Positions 1 to 5,210 of a stretch of 6,060 nucleotides of DNA are shown here, piece after piece. The DNA is taken from contig JAIXRB010000219.1 of NCBI GenBank assembly GCA_027485405.1, positions 1 to 6,060 on the forward strand, written 5' to 3'. Numbering within the stretch: the stretch's first letter is position 1; each line of letters opens with the position of its first letter. A program made the position numbers and the translations under genes. The notes below the pieces were generated by a model, which made no database searches, was not told the origin of the DNA, and saw nothing but the letters and a program-made list of their open reading frames with translations. Source of the DNA: Leptospiraceae bacterium. GTDB taxonomy: Bacteria > Spirochaetota > Leptospiria > Leptospirales > Leptospiraceae.

Positions 1-102
1 ATGTCGATTCCAAGTGCTAAACGGGTCAAAACATGCCCCTTTCCTCAATTACAAGGTGGTTTAGAAAAAGAATCTCTCGACAAATCCAGTTCTTTTCGAT
101 AA
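1..102 (+). CDS. Possible C-terminal end of an upstream gene (partial)
   Basis: Frame 1 is open from the first base of the window to a TAA at 100-102 and would encode about 33 residues rich in Ser, Lys and Gln. The other two plus frames and all three minus frames are broken by stops inside this stretch, so this is the only candidate coding frame here. An ATG falls on base 1, but with no upstream sequence I cannot tell a start from an internal Met. No motif is recognisable and no function is offered. It could also be non-coding. Confidence 0.35.
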   Translation: MSIPSAKRVKTCPFPQLQGGLEKESLDKSSSFR

Positions 103-206
103 TTGAAAACAGCATTCTATGAGCCTTTACGTTCACGATTCCCGCCAAGATTTATGCATTTCGGATTTTAACCAATCAGAATACAGCAGGAGATTTCGGT
201 AGCGTC
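103..206 (+). other. Gap upstream of the TPR gene, with a 27-codon open frame
   Basis: About 100 bases lie between the putative upstream stop and the GTG of the TPR gene. A TTGAAA at 103-108 resembles a -35 box, but no good -10 sits at 16 to 18 bases from it, so I call no promoter. An ATG at 119 opens a 27-codon frame that stops at 200-202, four bases before the GTG at 207, and has no clear ribosome binding site. The TPR frame itself stays open back to 123 but contains no ATG, GTG or TTG there. An AGGAG at 188-192 is the only purine-rich ribosome-binding candidate for the GTG. Confidence 0.3.
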
Positions 207-1751
207 GTGGGATTTATCATTTTTGTGGGAACTTCCGTAATTCTGCTCGGCTTTTTGCTTTCCTTTGTCATTCAGCAAAAACGGGATTTATACAGCAAAG
301 CATTGAGTCTAGCCGCTTCGGGTAAATTTGTAGATGCCCGTGCTTTGATTCGAGACAAGCTAGAAGAGGATTATACCCATCCTTACGGACATTATGTTAT
401 GGCAAAAATATATGCTATGGAAAATGACCCGATCAGTGAAGTGAAGCATTTAGAAATTATTAAAAAAAATGGCCAATATACTAAGGATATTGATGCTGTT
501 ACAGTTTCAAACAGAGTTGCTGATATCTATTACAACAGAGATCATTTTGAAGAGGCATTTTTTCATTACTTAGATTCGTTAGCTGTGGATTCTAGCAATG
601 CCACAGCTTGCTTTCGATTGGGTTTTATGGCTCTCGGCCAAAAAGAGTTTAAAATTGCTGACCTTTTTCTTTCCCGATTGCCCGAGGAAAAAATAAACAA
701 CCAGTCCTTTTTAATCGCAAAAGGCGTGATTGCTGGAATTATGGGGACAGGGAGAGAGAGAGAATTCTTTGAAAAAGCCTACAAAGGAGAAAAAAGCACT
801 GTTGCCGGTTTTCTCTATGCCATAGCACTTTCCAGAGAAGGAAAACACAAAGAAGCTATAGAAATAGCGGAAGACCTGATAAATGAAAACGAAGATGAGT
901 ACATTCGTTACACACTATTTCAATTCTTAATGTGCGAAAACATTTTGCTTTTGCAGTTCCCTGATGCAATTAAAAACGCTAGGCTCTGCTTGGAAATGGC
1001 TTTGTTGAATGGATGGAGAATTGAACTTCTGGAAAGCGAGACGCGCTTTGCTATGCTGTCCATTTACATGGGAAGGTACGAAGAGGCAAGTGAACCCTTG
1101 ATCCATGTTGAATCTGAAACTCCAACTGACAACGAAATCATCTCTCTAGCCAATTTGAAATACAAATTAGAGAGAAAACTAGGAACAATTGATTCTCTAT
1201 CGTCTGAGTTTGATCTCAATAGAGAGATGAATATGCTGTCGGCAATGATATTCCCAAACTCCAGATACTATGAATTATCTGGGTTAAAAAGCTCTAAGCC
1301 AGTCAACATCAAAGGCTTGGTAGATGAGACAGGCCGAAAGACTTCTGGACGGCTAGGAACTTTAAACACTGATAAATTTGAACGATTCCAGCAAATGATG
1401 GGAACTCAGTTTAAAAACCAAGCCACTCGAATGGCTCTGAATTTAGGGTATCGGGTGACCCGGGAAATCCAGGCTGGAGACTCAGATGGAGTCAATTACC
1501 TCTGTTCAGCCAAAAATGATGTAGAAAAGCGAGCCATTCTAAAAATTCGAAAATGGAAAGAAGCAAAGATCTCTGATGTTTTTTTACGAGAGATTATGCA
1601 ACAAAAGCAAGAGTATGGATGTAGTACGGCTCTCGTCGTTGGAGACTTTGATGTAACTGATGCCGGACGAAAGATTTTGGATGCAAACCCTGATTCCATT
1701 GAATTGGTGAATGGTGAGAGGTTCATTGAACTTATTGAAAACACCATGTAG
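207..1751 (+). CDS. Membrane-anchored TPR protein with degenerate Mrr-like nuclease domain
   Basis: The 514-residue protein starts with a hydrophobic segment (residues 2-22) followed by QQKRD, which by the positive-inside rule puts the rest in the cytoplasm. Residues about 30-330 are helical, with TPR-like units such as 31-60, 101-155, 200-226 and 279-300 (small and aromatic spacing, GK/GR turns before E-A pairs). Residues about 390-512 read like the Mrr restriction-endonuclease fold: FE at 391-392, LGYRV at 413-417, then GDSDGVN, AILKIRKW, and the late VTDAG strand and helix. In active Mrr proteins the core is an Asp after GGV and then (Q/E)xK. Here these are N430, K446 and R448, so DNA cleavage is unlikely. 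The GTG at 207 is chosen because it is the only usable start before the membrane segment; AGGAG at 188-192 lies 14 bases away, rather far. The family role is unknown; it may be a scaffold or nucleic-acid-binding protein. It overlaps the next gene. Confidence 0.8.
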   Translation: MGFIIFVGTSVILLGFLLSFVIQQKRDLYSKALSLAASGKFVDARALIRDKLEEDYTHPYGHYVMAKIYAMENDPISEVKHLEIIKKNGQYTKDIDAVTVSNRVADIYYNRDHFEEAFFHYLDSLAVDSSNATACFRLGFMALGQKEFKIADLFLSRLPEEKINNQSFLIAKGVIAGIMGTGREREFFEKAYKGEKSTVAGFLYAIALSREGKHKEAIEIAEDLINENEDEYIRYTLFQFLMCENILLLQFPDAIKNARLCLEMALLNGWRIELLESETRFAMLSIYMGRYEEASEPLIHVESETPTDNEIISLANLKYKLERKLGTIDSLSSEFDLNREMNMLSAMIFPNSRYYELSGLKSSKPVNIKGLVDETGRKTSGRLGTLNTDKFERFQQMMGTQFKNQATRMALNLGYRVTREIQAGDSDGVNYLCSAKNDVEKRAILKIRKWKEAKISDVFLREIMQQKQEYGCSTALVVGDFDVTDAGRKILDANPDSIELVNGERFIELIENTM

Positions 1752-2295
1752 TTTGGTTCTTTTAACAGTTTTCACATTTTGTCAGACGAAAACCAATAAA
1801 ACTGAACTCGTTGAGCCACTCAAAAACCAATGTCCGATTGTTTCAGAAATCGGAAAACTTTACGGACAAAATGCGGATTATGGCTTTGCCATCGAAATTA
1901 AAAAGAAAATGGATTTACTCTTATTGGATATTTGCGAAGGGCATCTGGAACATTTACCCGAAATGGTAGACCCCGCATTGGGTTTGTTTGTAGATGCAAA
2001 AGCCCTTTGGACAAAGGACGAGGTTGAAAAAGACCTTTCTGATCCTAAGGGATATTTTCAAACATACTTTTTCAATTCGGATCTGTTAGATAAGAAAAAA
2101 GGTAGTTCAGGGAACCAAACCGTGCGGGATTTGTTTTTGCAATCAGGTGGGGTAAAGCTCGACTTTTACTTTGACTCGCACAAGGAATGTGAGGTGAAGG
2201 TGAGCTTTGTACAGAATCCCAAGCTCGCTCGAAGACTGATCAATCCTGTGTTTGCAAAGTTTCAAACGGATTGGATTTTGATGAGATTGTTCTAA
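1711..2295 (+). CDS. Predicted lipoprotein of unknown function
   Basis: The reading frame encodes up to 194 residues. From the ATG at 1711 the first 40 bases lie inside the TPR gene in another frame. A hydrophobic stretch (residues 14-23, SLVLLTVFTF) is followed by Cys24 and a polar QTKTNKTE linker, which suggests a spirochaetal-type lipoprotein signal; Phe just before the Cys is not typical, so lipidation is an inference. A TTG at 1735 would give a more standard signal beginning MKTPCSLV, with a GAGAGG 13 bases upstream, and a TTG at 1726 is also possible. The mature part is soluble and mixed alpha/beta, with Cys at 41, 75 and 160, and ends in a hydrophobic NPVFAKFQTDWILMRLF. I recognise no named domain. 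The overlap suggests co-transcription and translational coupling with the TPR protein, possibly a cytoplasmic and envelope pair. Confidence 0.75.
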   Translation: MVRGSLNLLKTPCSLVLLTVFTFCQTKTNKTELVEPLKNQCPIVSEIGKLYGQNADYGFAIEIKKKMDLLLLDICEGHLEHLPEMVDPALGLFVDAKALWTKDEVEKDLSDPKGYFQTYFFNSDLLDKKKGSSGNQTVRDLFLQSGGVKLDFYFDSHKECEVKVSFVQNPKLARRLINPVFAKFQTDWILMRLF

Positions 2296-2313
2296 ATTGT
2301 TCCTCCGATCAGA

Positions 2314-2907
2314 TCATTTTGTGATGACTTTTCGGACGGTTTCGCCTGCTGAAAGTTTGGGTTCCTGGTCTCGGATCAATTTGACTTCTCTTTCGGCTGT
2401 CTTTTCATCGTAGCCCAGCTGAATCAATGCTAGAATGGCAAGGTCTGACTCCCTTGTTACTTCGGAGGCTTGGTCTTTGGGTTTTTGTAAAAAGCTTTCC
2501 AGTTTTTTTAAGTTCTGTTTGACTTCGAAAAGGATTTTTTCAGAAGTTTTGCCTTTGACTTTTGGAATCTTTTCTAATCGTTTTCGGTCGTCCTGCATGG
2601 CAATATCATGGAGATCATCTGCTCCGTAGAACGAAAGAATCTTGAGTGCCGTTAGCTCCCCAATGCCTTGGAGGGATTTTACTAATTTAAATAGCTCTCG
2701 GTCTTTTTCAGAGAGAAAGCCGAACAGTTTTTGCGAACGATCAGTAATAGAATGGAAGATATGAAGTTGGATGTCTTCGGAAAGGCGTTCTCGAAAGGCA
2801 AGGTGGACAGTAAATGGAACCAAGACTTCGTAGCCGACTCCACTGACTTCGAGCACAAGTGAGTTTAAGTCAAGGCGGATGAGTTTTCCCTTAAGAGTTG
2901 CGATCAC
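2314..2907 (-). CDS. ruvA: Holliday junction branch migration protein RuvA
   Basis: RuvA binds four-way junctions as a tetramer and loads the RuvB helicase for branch migration. The 197-residue product from the GTG at 2907-2905 aligns end to end with E. coli RuvA (203 residues). Domain I (1-64) holds the opening IATLKGKL, then EVSGVGYEVLVPF and LFGF. Domain II holds helix-hairpin-helix 1 (LQGIG, 79-83) and 2 (IPKVKGKT, 114-121). Domain III (about 153-197, LALIQLGYDEKTAEREV) is the RuvB-contacting part. A longer frame reaches a TTG at 2991, but the extra 28 residues are unlike any RuvA N-terminus, so the GTG is preferred. Its ribosome binding site is poor: AGGGTGA lies 16 bases upstream. Two features are odd: the acidic pin reads T-D-R-S rather than R-E-D-A, and helix-hairpin-helix 2 lacks the GIG glycines. 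It is not next to ruvB or ruvC here and converges on the lipoprotein gene with an 18-base gap. Confidence 0.95.
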   Translation of the reverse strand: MIATLKGKLIRLDLNSLVLEVSGVGYEVLVPFTVHLAFRERLSEDIQLHIFHSITDRSQKLFGFLSEKDRELFKLVKSLQGIGELTALKILSFYGADDLHDIAMQDDRKRLEKIPKVKGKTSEKILFEVKQNLKKLESFLQKPKDQASEVTRESDLAILALIQLGYDEKTAEREVKLIRDQEPKLSAGETVRKVITK

Positions 2908-2990
2908 AGATAGAGGATTGCAATCACCCTCAATTCTCCAATTTCTTTTTTTGTTTTCTTTGGGTGATTCTGGAAAACTATTGTGGAACA
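2908..2990. promoter_or_regulatory. Divergent ruvA / thioesterase-like intergenic region
   Basis: These 83 bases separate the two divergent starts and must hold the 5' signals of both if both are transcribed from here. The region is T-rich on the plus strand (a T run at 2946-2952). A TTGTTT at 2951-2956 with AACTAT at 2976-2981 is the best plus-strand pair, but it is weak and its 19-base spacer is long. I find no good minus-strand pair. The call rests on gene orientation more than on motifs. Confidence 0.3.
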
Positions 2991-3836
2991 ATGAAGCGAA
3001 CCACTGCGATAAAAACCCAAGTCTTTGATCTGGATTGGAACCGCCATATCACCAGCCGAACCTATGAAAAGTTTTGTTATGCCGCCCGTTGGAACTATTT
3101 AGAGTCTTTCGGAATATCCATCCGCACTGCCCTTGAAAAAGGATTAAAGCTAATGCCAAAGCAAACATTTGTAAAGTTTTTGGCTCAACAGTATGAAGGC
3201 TCAACCCTCTCTATCGAAACGGATTGCAAGCAGGCCGAAGACGGAACCTTGCAATTCAAACAAACGGTTTACGATGCAACAGATAAGAAAAGTTGTGAAT
3301 TGATTTCTTCCTCCATATTGTACAATGAATCAAAAGATTCCATTTTCTTGCCTGAAATTGAAGGAAAGACTCTTTCCCAATTTGATTTTCCTAACCTAAC
3401 CATAAAGGAAAGAGACAAGGATCAAAAATGTTTGGATCACTCGTTCTATATTCCGTTCAGCGATATGAGCTGTTTTTGGCTTTTATCCTCTGAGAGCGTT
3501 TGGAAGGTTTTTGAAGAAGGGAGGTTTCTGTTTTTTAAAGAAGTTTTTGATTTGGAAGACGTGCAAAAGACAGATACCAGTACTTTCTTTATGGGAGGAG
3601 AGATCGACATTTTGACACTTCCCGAACCTGGTAGCCAAGTCCGTTTGCTTTCGTGGATTGAATCTTACGAAAAGATCCGATTCTTTTTTCGCCAGGATCT
3701 ATTAGATTCTTCAGGGAACGTGCTTGTCCGAATGAGAGATGAACAATTGTTCGTGTCCTTCTCTAAGGCTCGGCCCAAAAAATCCCCACCTGAATTTATC
3801 GACAAAACCAAGATGTATTGGGCAAAAGAAGCATAA
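2991..3836 (+). CDS. Double-hotdog thioesterase-like protein
   Basis: The 281-residue soluble protein appears to contain two hotdog folds of the 4-hydroxybenzoyl-CoA or acyl-ACP thioesterase type. The first half has VFDLDWNRHITSRTYEKF (11-28) followed by AARWNYLESFGI, matching the family pattern D-x-D-x-x-x-H, then an aromatic helix ending in a Gly. The second half repeats the layout in FSDMSCFWLLSSESVWKVFEEGRF (156-179), but without the His of the D-x-D..H motif, so only the first site may be catalytic. Such proteins hydrolyse acyl-CoA or acyl-ACP thioesters; the substrate cannot be read from the sequence. The ATG at 2991 is chosen because the motif begins eight codons after it; the frame runs back to a TTG at 2898, which lies inside ruvA and adds an unrelated leader. 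GTGGA at 2983-2987 is a weak, close ribosome binding site. It may be co-transcribed with the DUF5329 gene 56 bases downstream. Confidence 0.8.
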   Translation: MKRTTAIKTQVFDLDWNRHITSRTYEKFCYAARWNYLESFGISIRTALEKGLKLMPKQTFVKFLAQQYEGSTLSIETDCKQAEDGTLQFKQTVYDATDKKSCELISSSILYNESKDSIFLPEIEGKTLSQFDFPNLTIKERDKDQKCLDHSFYIPFSDMSCFWLLSSESVWKVFEEGRFLFFKEVFDLEDVQKTDTSTFFMGGEIDILTLPEPGSQVRLLSWIESYEKIRFFFRQDLLDSSGNVLVRMRDEQLFVSFSKARPKKSPPEFIDKTKMYWAKEA

Positions 3837-3892
3837 GGAAACATTTTATCGAACGTCTGCTAAGATTTTTTGGGTTTAAAATCAAATTGAAA

Positions 3893-4270
3893 ATGTTATC
3901 AAAACGGGTGTTTTTATTCACTATTCTTCTTTTCTCCTATTCATTGTTTGCTGATTGGAAGGTAGAAGAAGAAAAAATTGAATATCTACTTCGCACTTTG
4001 GGTGGTAGTGGTCTGCAATTTGAAAGAAATGGTTCATTGCATTCAGGAAAAGAGGCAGAAGCACATCTTCGAAAAAAGTATGAATCGGCTAAAAATTCCT
4101 GGTTTGCACCTCCGCAATCAGATTGGACGGCACTTTTATTTATAGAAAAAGTAGGTTCCAAATCTACTCTTTCTGGCTCTCCTTATTCCGTGATTCTAAG
4201 CAATGGGGATAAGGCGACAGCTGAGAATTGGTTCAAACAGAAACTAACAGAACGAAAAGTTGCAAAGTAG
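3893..4270 (+). CDS. Secreted DUF5329 family protein
   Basis: From the ATG at 3893 this is a 125-residue protein with a clear signal peptide: LSKR, a hydrophobic core (residues 6-16) and a likely cleavage after SLFA, leaving DWKVEEEKIEYLL. The mature part matches what I know of DUF5329: I-x-Y-L-L near 29-33, F-x-RNGS (43-48), A-x-x-H-L-x-x-K-Y (56-63), FIEKVGSKSTLSGSPY (83-98), and W-F near 113. The function of the family is unknown; a periplasmic location is inferred. The frame extends back to a TTG at 3818 overlapping the thioesterase-like gene, but that would bury the signal peptide behind 25 basic residues, so it is not used. No good ribosome binding site precedes 3893; AAGGA at 3835-3839 is too far. 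It may be read from the upstream gene's transcript. Confidence 0.8.
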   Translation: MLSKRVFLFTILLFSYSLFADWKVEEEKIEYLLRTLGGSGLQFERNGSLHSGKEAEAHLRKKYESAKNSWFAPPQSDWTALLFIEKVGSKSTLSGSPYSVILSNGDKATAENWFKQKLTERKVAK

Positions 4271-4272
4271 CT

Positions 4273-4302
4273 GATTCGCGGAGAATCTAGACTTTGTTTT
4301 TT
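4273..4302. terminator. Possible weak terminator between convergent genes
   Basis: An inverted repeat GATTC (4273-4277), loop GCGGA, GAATC (4283-4287) sits between the convergent stops at 4270 and 4287. It is followed on the plus strand, after ten mixed bases, by a T-rich run at 4293-4302. The stem is only five base pairs and the T run is offset, so it is a marginal intrinsic terminator for the DUF5329 gene. On the minus strand no T run follows. Confidence 0.3.
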
Positions 4303-4715
4303 GGAATTCCATAAAACTTATATTCATATTTTTTTACATATAAGAAAATATAAGTAATTTCTAAATCGATTGCTGTCACAGTTCCATTTTCAAAATAAAT
4401 GGTTTCTAAAGGGTTCGCACAAAGGTAGTAGGAAGCGCATTCCACTGTGGTTTGTTTCAAAACTGTTTCCGATACGATTTCTGTCACATAAAGCGAAGTT
4501 TTTTGTGTAGCCAAGAAAAAAGGGTAAGGCTGTCCTCGGTGTTGAGGAAGAATCAAACGGTTTCGAATCGGATTGTGCTTTGCTATAGTTTCGTTTCGTT
4601 GGGTTCCATAGCTTTTAAACATAAATTCAACGGGAGGAGGGGAATAGTTGTCCATCCCATTGTTGAAGAACCCAAAGTAGACAACCAAAGCTAAGAATAG
4701 GCCTAAGTCAGGCAT
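4287..4715 (-). CDS. Unknown protein, possibly a diverged TRL-like paralogue
   Basis: The frame encodes 142 residues from an ATG at 4715-4713, three bases after the stop of the TRL lipoprotein gene, so the two are almost surely one operon with coupled translation. An AAGGGC lies 12 bases upstream. The N-terminus (residues 4-18, LGLFLALVVYFGFFN) is hydrophobic without a basic n-region, so it is either a membrane anchor or an atypical signal. The C-terminal half (91-136) lines up with the TRL-like neighbour: two Cys seven residues apart counted inclusively (93 and 99), an NG at 110-111, a V-T-A-I strand, then an aromatic-rich segment ending in a Gly at 136. I read this as a diverged tandem copy, but it lacks the GD motif and the Ala-rich helix typical of the family. 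Function is unknown. Confidence 0.65.
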   Translation of the reverse strand: MPDLGLFLALVVYFGFFNNGMDNYSPPPVEFMFKSYGTQRNETIAKHNPIRNRLILPQHRGQPYPFFLATQKTSLYVTEIVSETVLKQTTVECASYYLCANPLETIYFENGTVTAIDLEITYIFLYVKKYEYKFYGIPKNKV

Positions 4716-4718
4716 GTT

Positions 4719-5051
4719 TTATAAACTGCCCTTTACAATGATTGTGGTTTTCGAATAGAAAAAAAGAAAGCTAGTTAAACGATATTCCACACTACTGATT
4801 TTTTTGATTTTTCCATTTGCCGCGGCTGTGGAAACGGAGGTGTCGCCTGTGCAGATGAGTGAAAGTAGGCAGGTGCCTTCAGAGCGACCTTCTTCTTTAC
4901 CGTCTTGGTTCGGGAAGGTGATGAAATTTGCCTGGAAATCGTTGAAAATATAACCTCCTGCGTTAGCTGGTGGAAAAACCACACAGCCTGTTTGGAAAAA
5001 TAAAATAAAAAATGAAATCAGTAACAAAATTACTCTTTGAACCATCTGCAC
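4719..5051 (-). CDS. TRL-like family lipoprotein
   Basis: This small lipoprotein has a hydrophobic signal ending in a good lipobox, FFQTGC; the Cys is residue 21 counted from the ATG at 5045. The mature part carries the TRL-like family pattern: a GTCLLSLICTGDTSVSTAAANG block (57-78 from the ATG), KIKKISSVEY, an aromatic strand and a final TTIIVKG. The family is common in Leptospira and its role is unknown. The start is given as GTG 5051-5049, because AAGGAG (5065-5060) is eight bases upstream of it, an ideal spacing; the ATG at 5045-5043, with AGGTG five bases away, is a close alternative and differs by two residues. A TTG at 5105 also opens this frame but is part of the -35 box. It is the first gene of a two-gene operon with the gene ending at 4287. 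Confidence 0.85.
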   Translation of the reverse strand: MQMVQRVILLLISFFILFFQTGCVVFPPANAGGYIFNDFQANFITFPNQDGKEEGRSEGTCLLSLICTGDTSVSTAAANGKIKKISSVEYRLTSFLFFYSKTTIIVKGSL

Positions 5052-5059
5052 ACCTAATT

Positions 5060-5065
5060 CTCCTT
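5060..5065 (-). promoter_or_regulatory. Ribosome binding site of the TRL-like lipoprotein gene
   Basis: Reading the minus strand, AAGGAG occupies 5065 to 5060, eight bases before the GTG at 5051 and 14 before the ATG at 5045. It is the best Shine-Dalgarno sequence that is followed by a gene in this window, and it decides the start in favour of the GTG. Confidence 0.7.
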
Positions 5066-5077
5066 GGGATGTTTTTG

Positions 5078-5105
5078 ATTCTAAAAACCAGCTCGTAGCC
5101 GTCAA
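5078..5105 (-). promoter_or_regulatory. Sigma70-type promoter of the TRL-like operon
   Basis: On the minus strand a TTGACG (5105-5100, five of six matches to the -35 consensus) is followed after 16 bases by TAGAAT (5083-5078, five of six matches to the -10). Transcription would begin near 5071, leaving a leader of about 20 bases that contains the AAGGAG before the GTG. It is the clearest promoter in the window. The same bases are open in one plus-strand frame, which is treated as chance or as an old gene remnant. Confidence 0.65.
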
Positions 5106-5210
5106 GGCGCAAGGAATGACCGAGAACCTGGCTTTAGAAAAAATCAGAATCCTCCGAACTTCTAAGTGATTGGGATTTACAAGGCAATTTGAAGGATTAG
5201 GATCGGTAGC
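5106..5210. other. Gap upstream of yafJ
   Basis: The stretch lies between the TRL operon promoter and the yafJ start. A plus-strand frame runs through it to a TGA at 5167-5169. For yafJ, AGGA at 5199-5202 sits eight bases before the ATG and is a fair ribosome binding site. A CAGAAT at 5145-5150 resembles a -10, but nothing at the right distance upstream resembles a -35. No terminator-like hairpin was seen. Confidence 0.35.

Noticed and set aside
1496..1775. Two minus-strand frames opposite the end of the TPR gene
   Set aside because: They are Ser- and Phe-rich shadows of the Mrr-like domain coding sequence without start signals.
2296..2320. Terminator between the lipoprotein gene and ruvA
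   Set aside because: Only a four-base inverted repeat (ATCA/TGAT) and repeated GATC are present, with no T run on either side.
2435..2629. Plus-strand frame of 64 codons inside ruvA
   Set aside because: It is an antisense shadow of conserved RuvA domain II.
2898..2990. Upstream TTG start for the thioesterase-like gene
   Set aside because: It begins inside ruvA and adds a Cys- and Phe-rich leader unlike the hotdog family; ATG 2991 is eight codons before the first motif.
2314..2991. Longer ruvA frame with 28 extra N-terminal residues from a TTG at 2991
   Set aside because: The extra residues do not match RuvA, which begins right at the (V/M)IxxLxG motif; GTG at 2907 restores the family length.
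3818..3892. Upstream TTG start for the DUF5329 gene
   Set aside because: It would put 25 mostly basic residues before a clear signal peptide and overlap the previous gene.
4452..4694. 80-residue plus-strand frame opposite the second TRL-like gene
   Set aside because: It is antisense to a gene whose position just after the TRL gene is well explained, has no recognisable motif and has no ribosome binding site.
5052..5105. TTG 5105 as start of the TRL-like gene
   Set aside because: The TTG is part of the -35 box of the operon promoter, so it would lie upstream of the transcript start.
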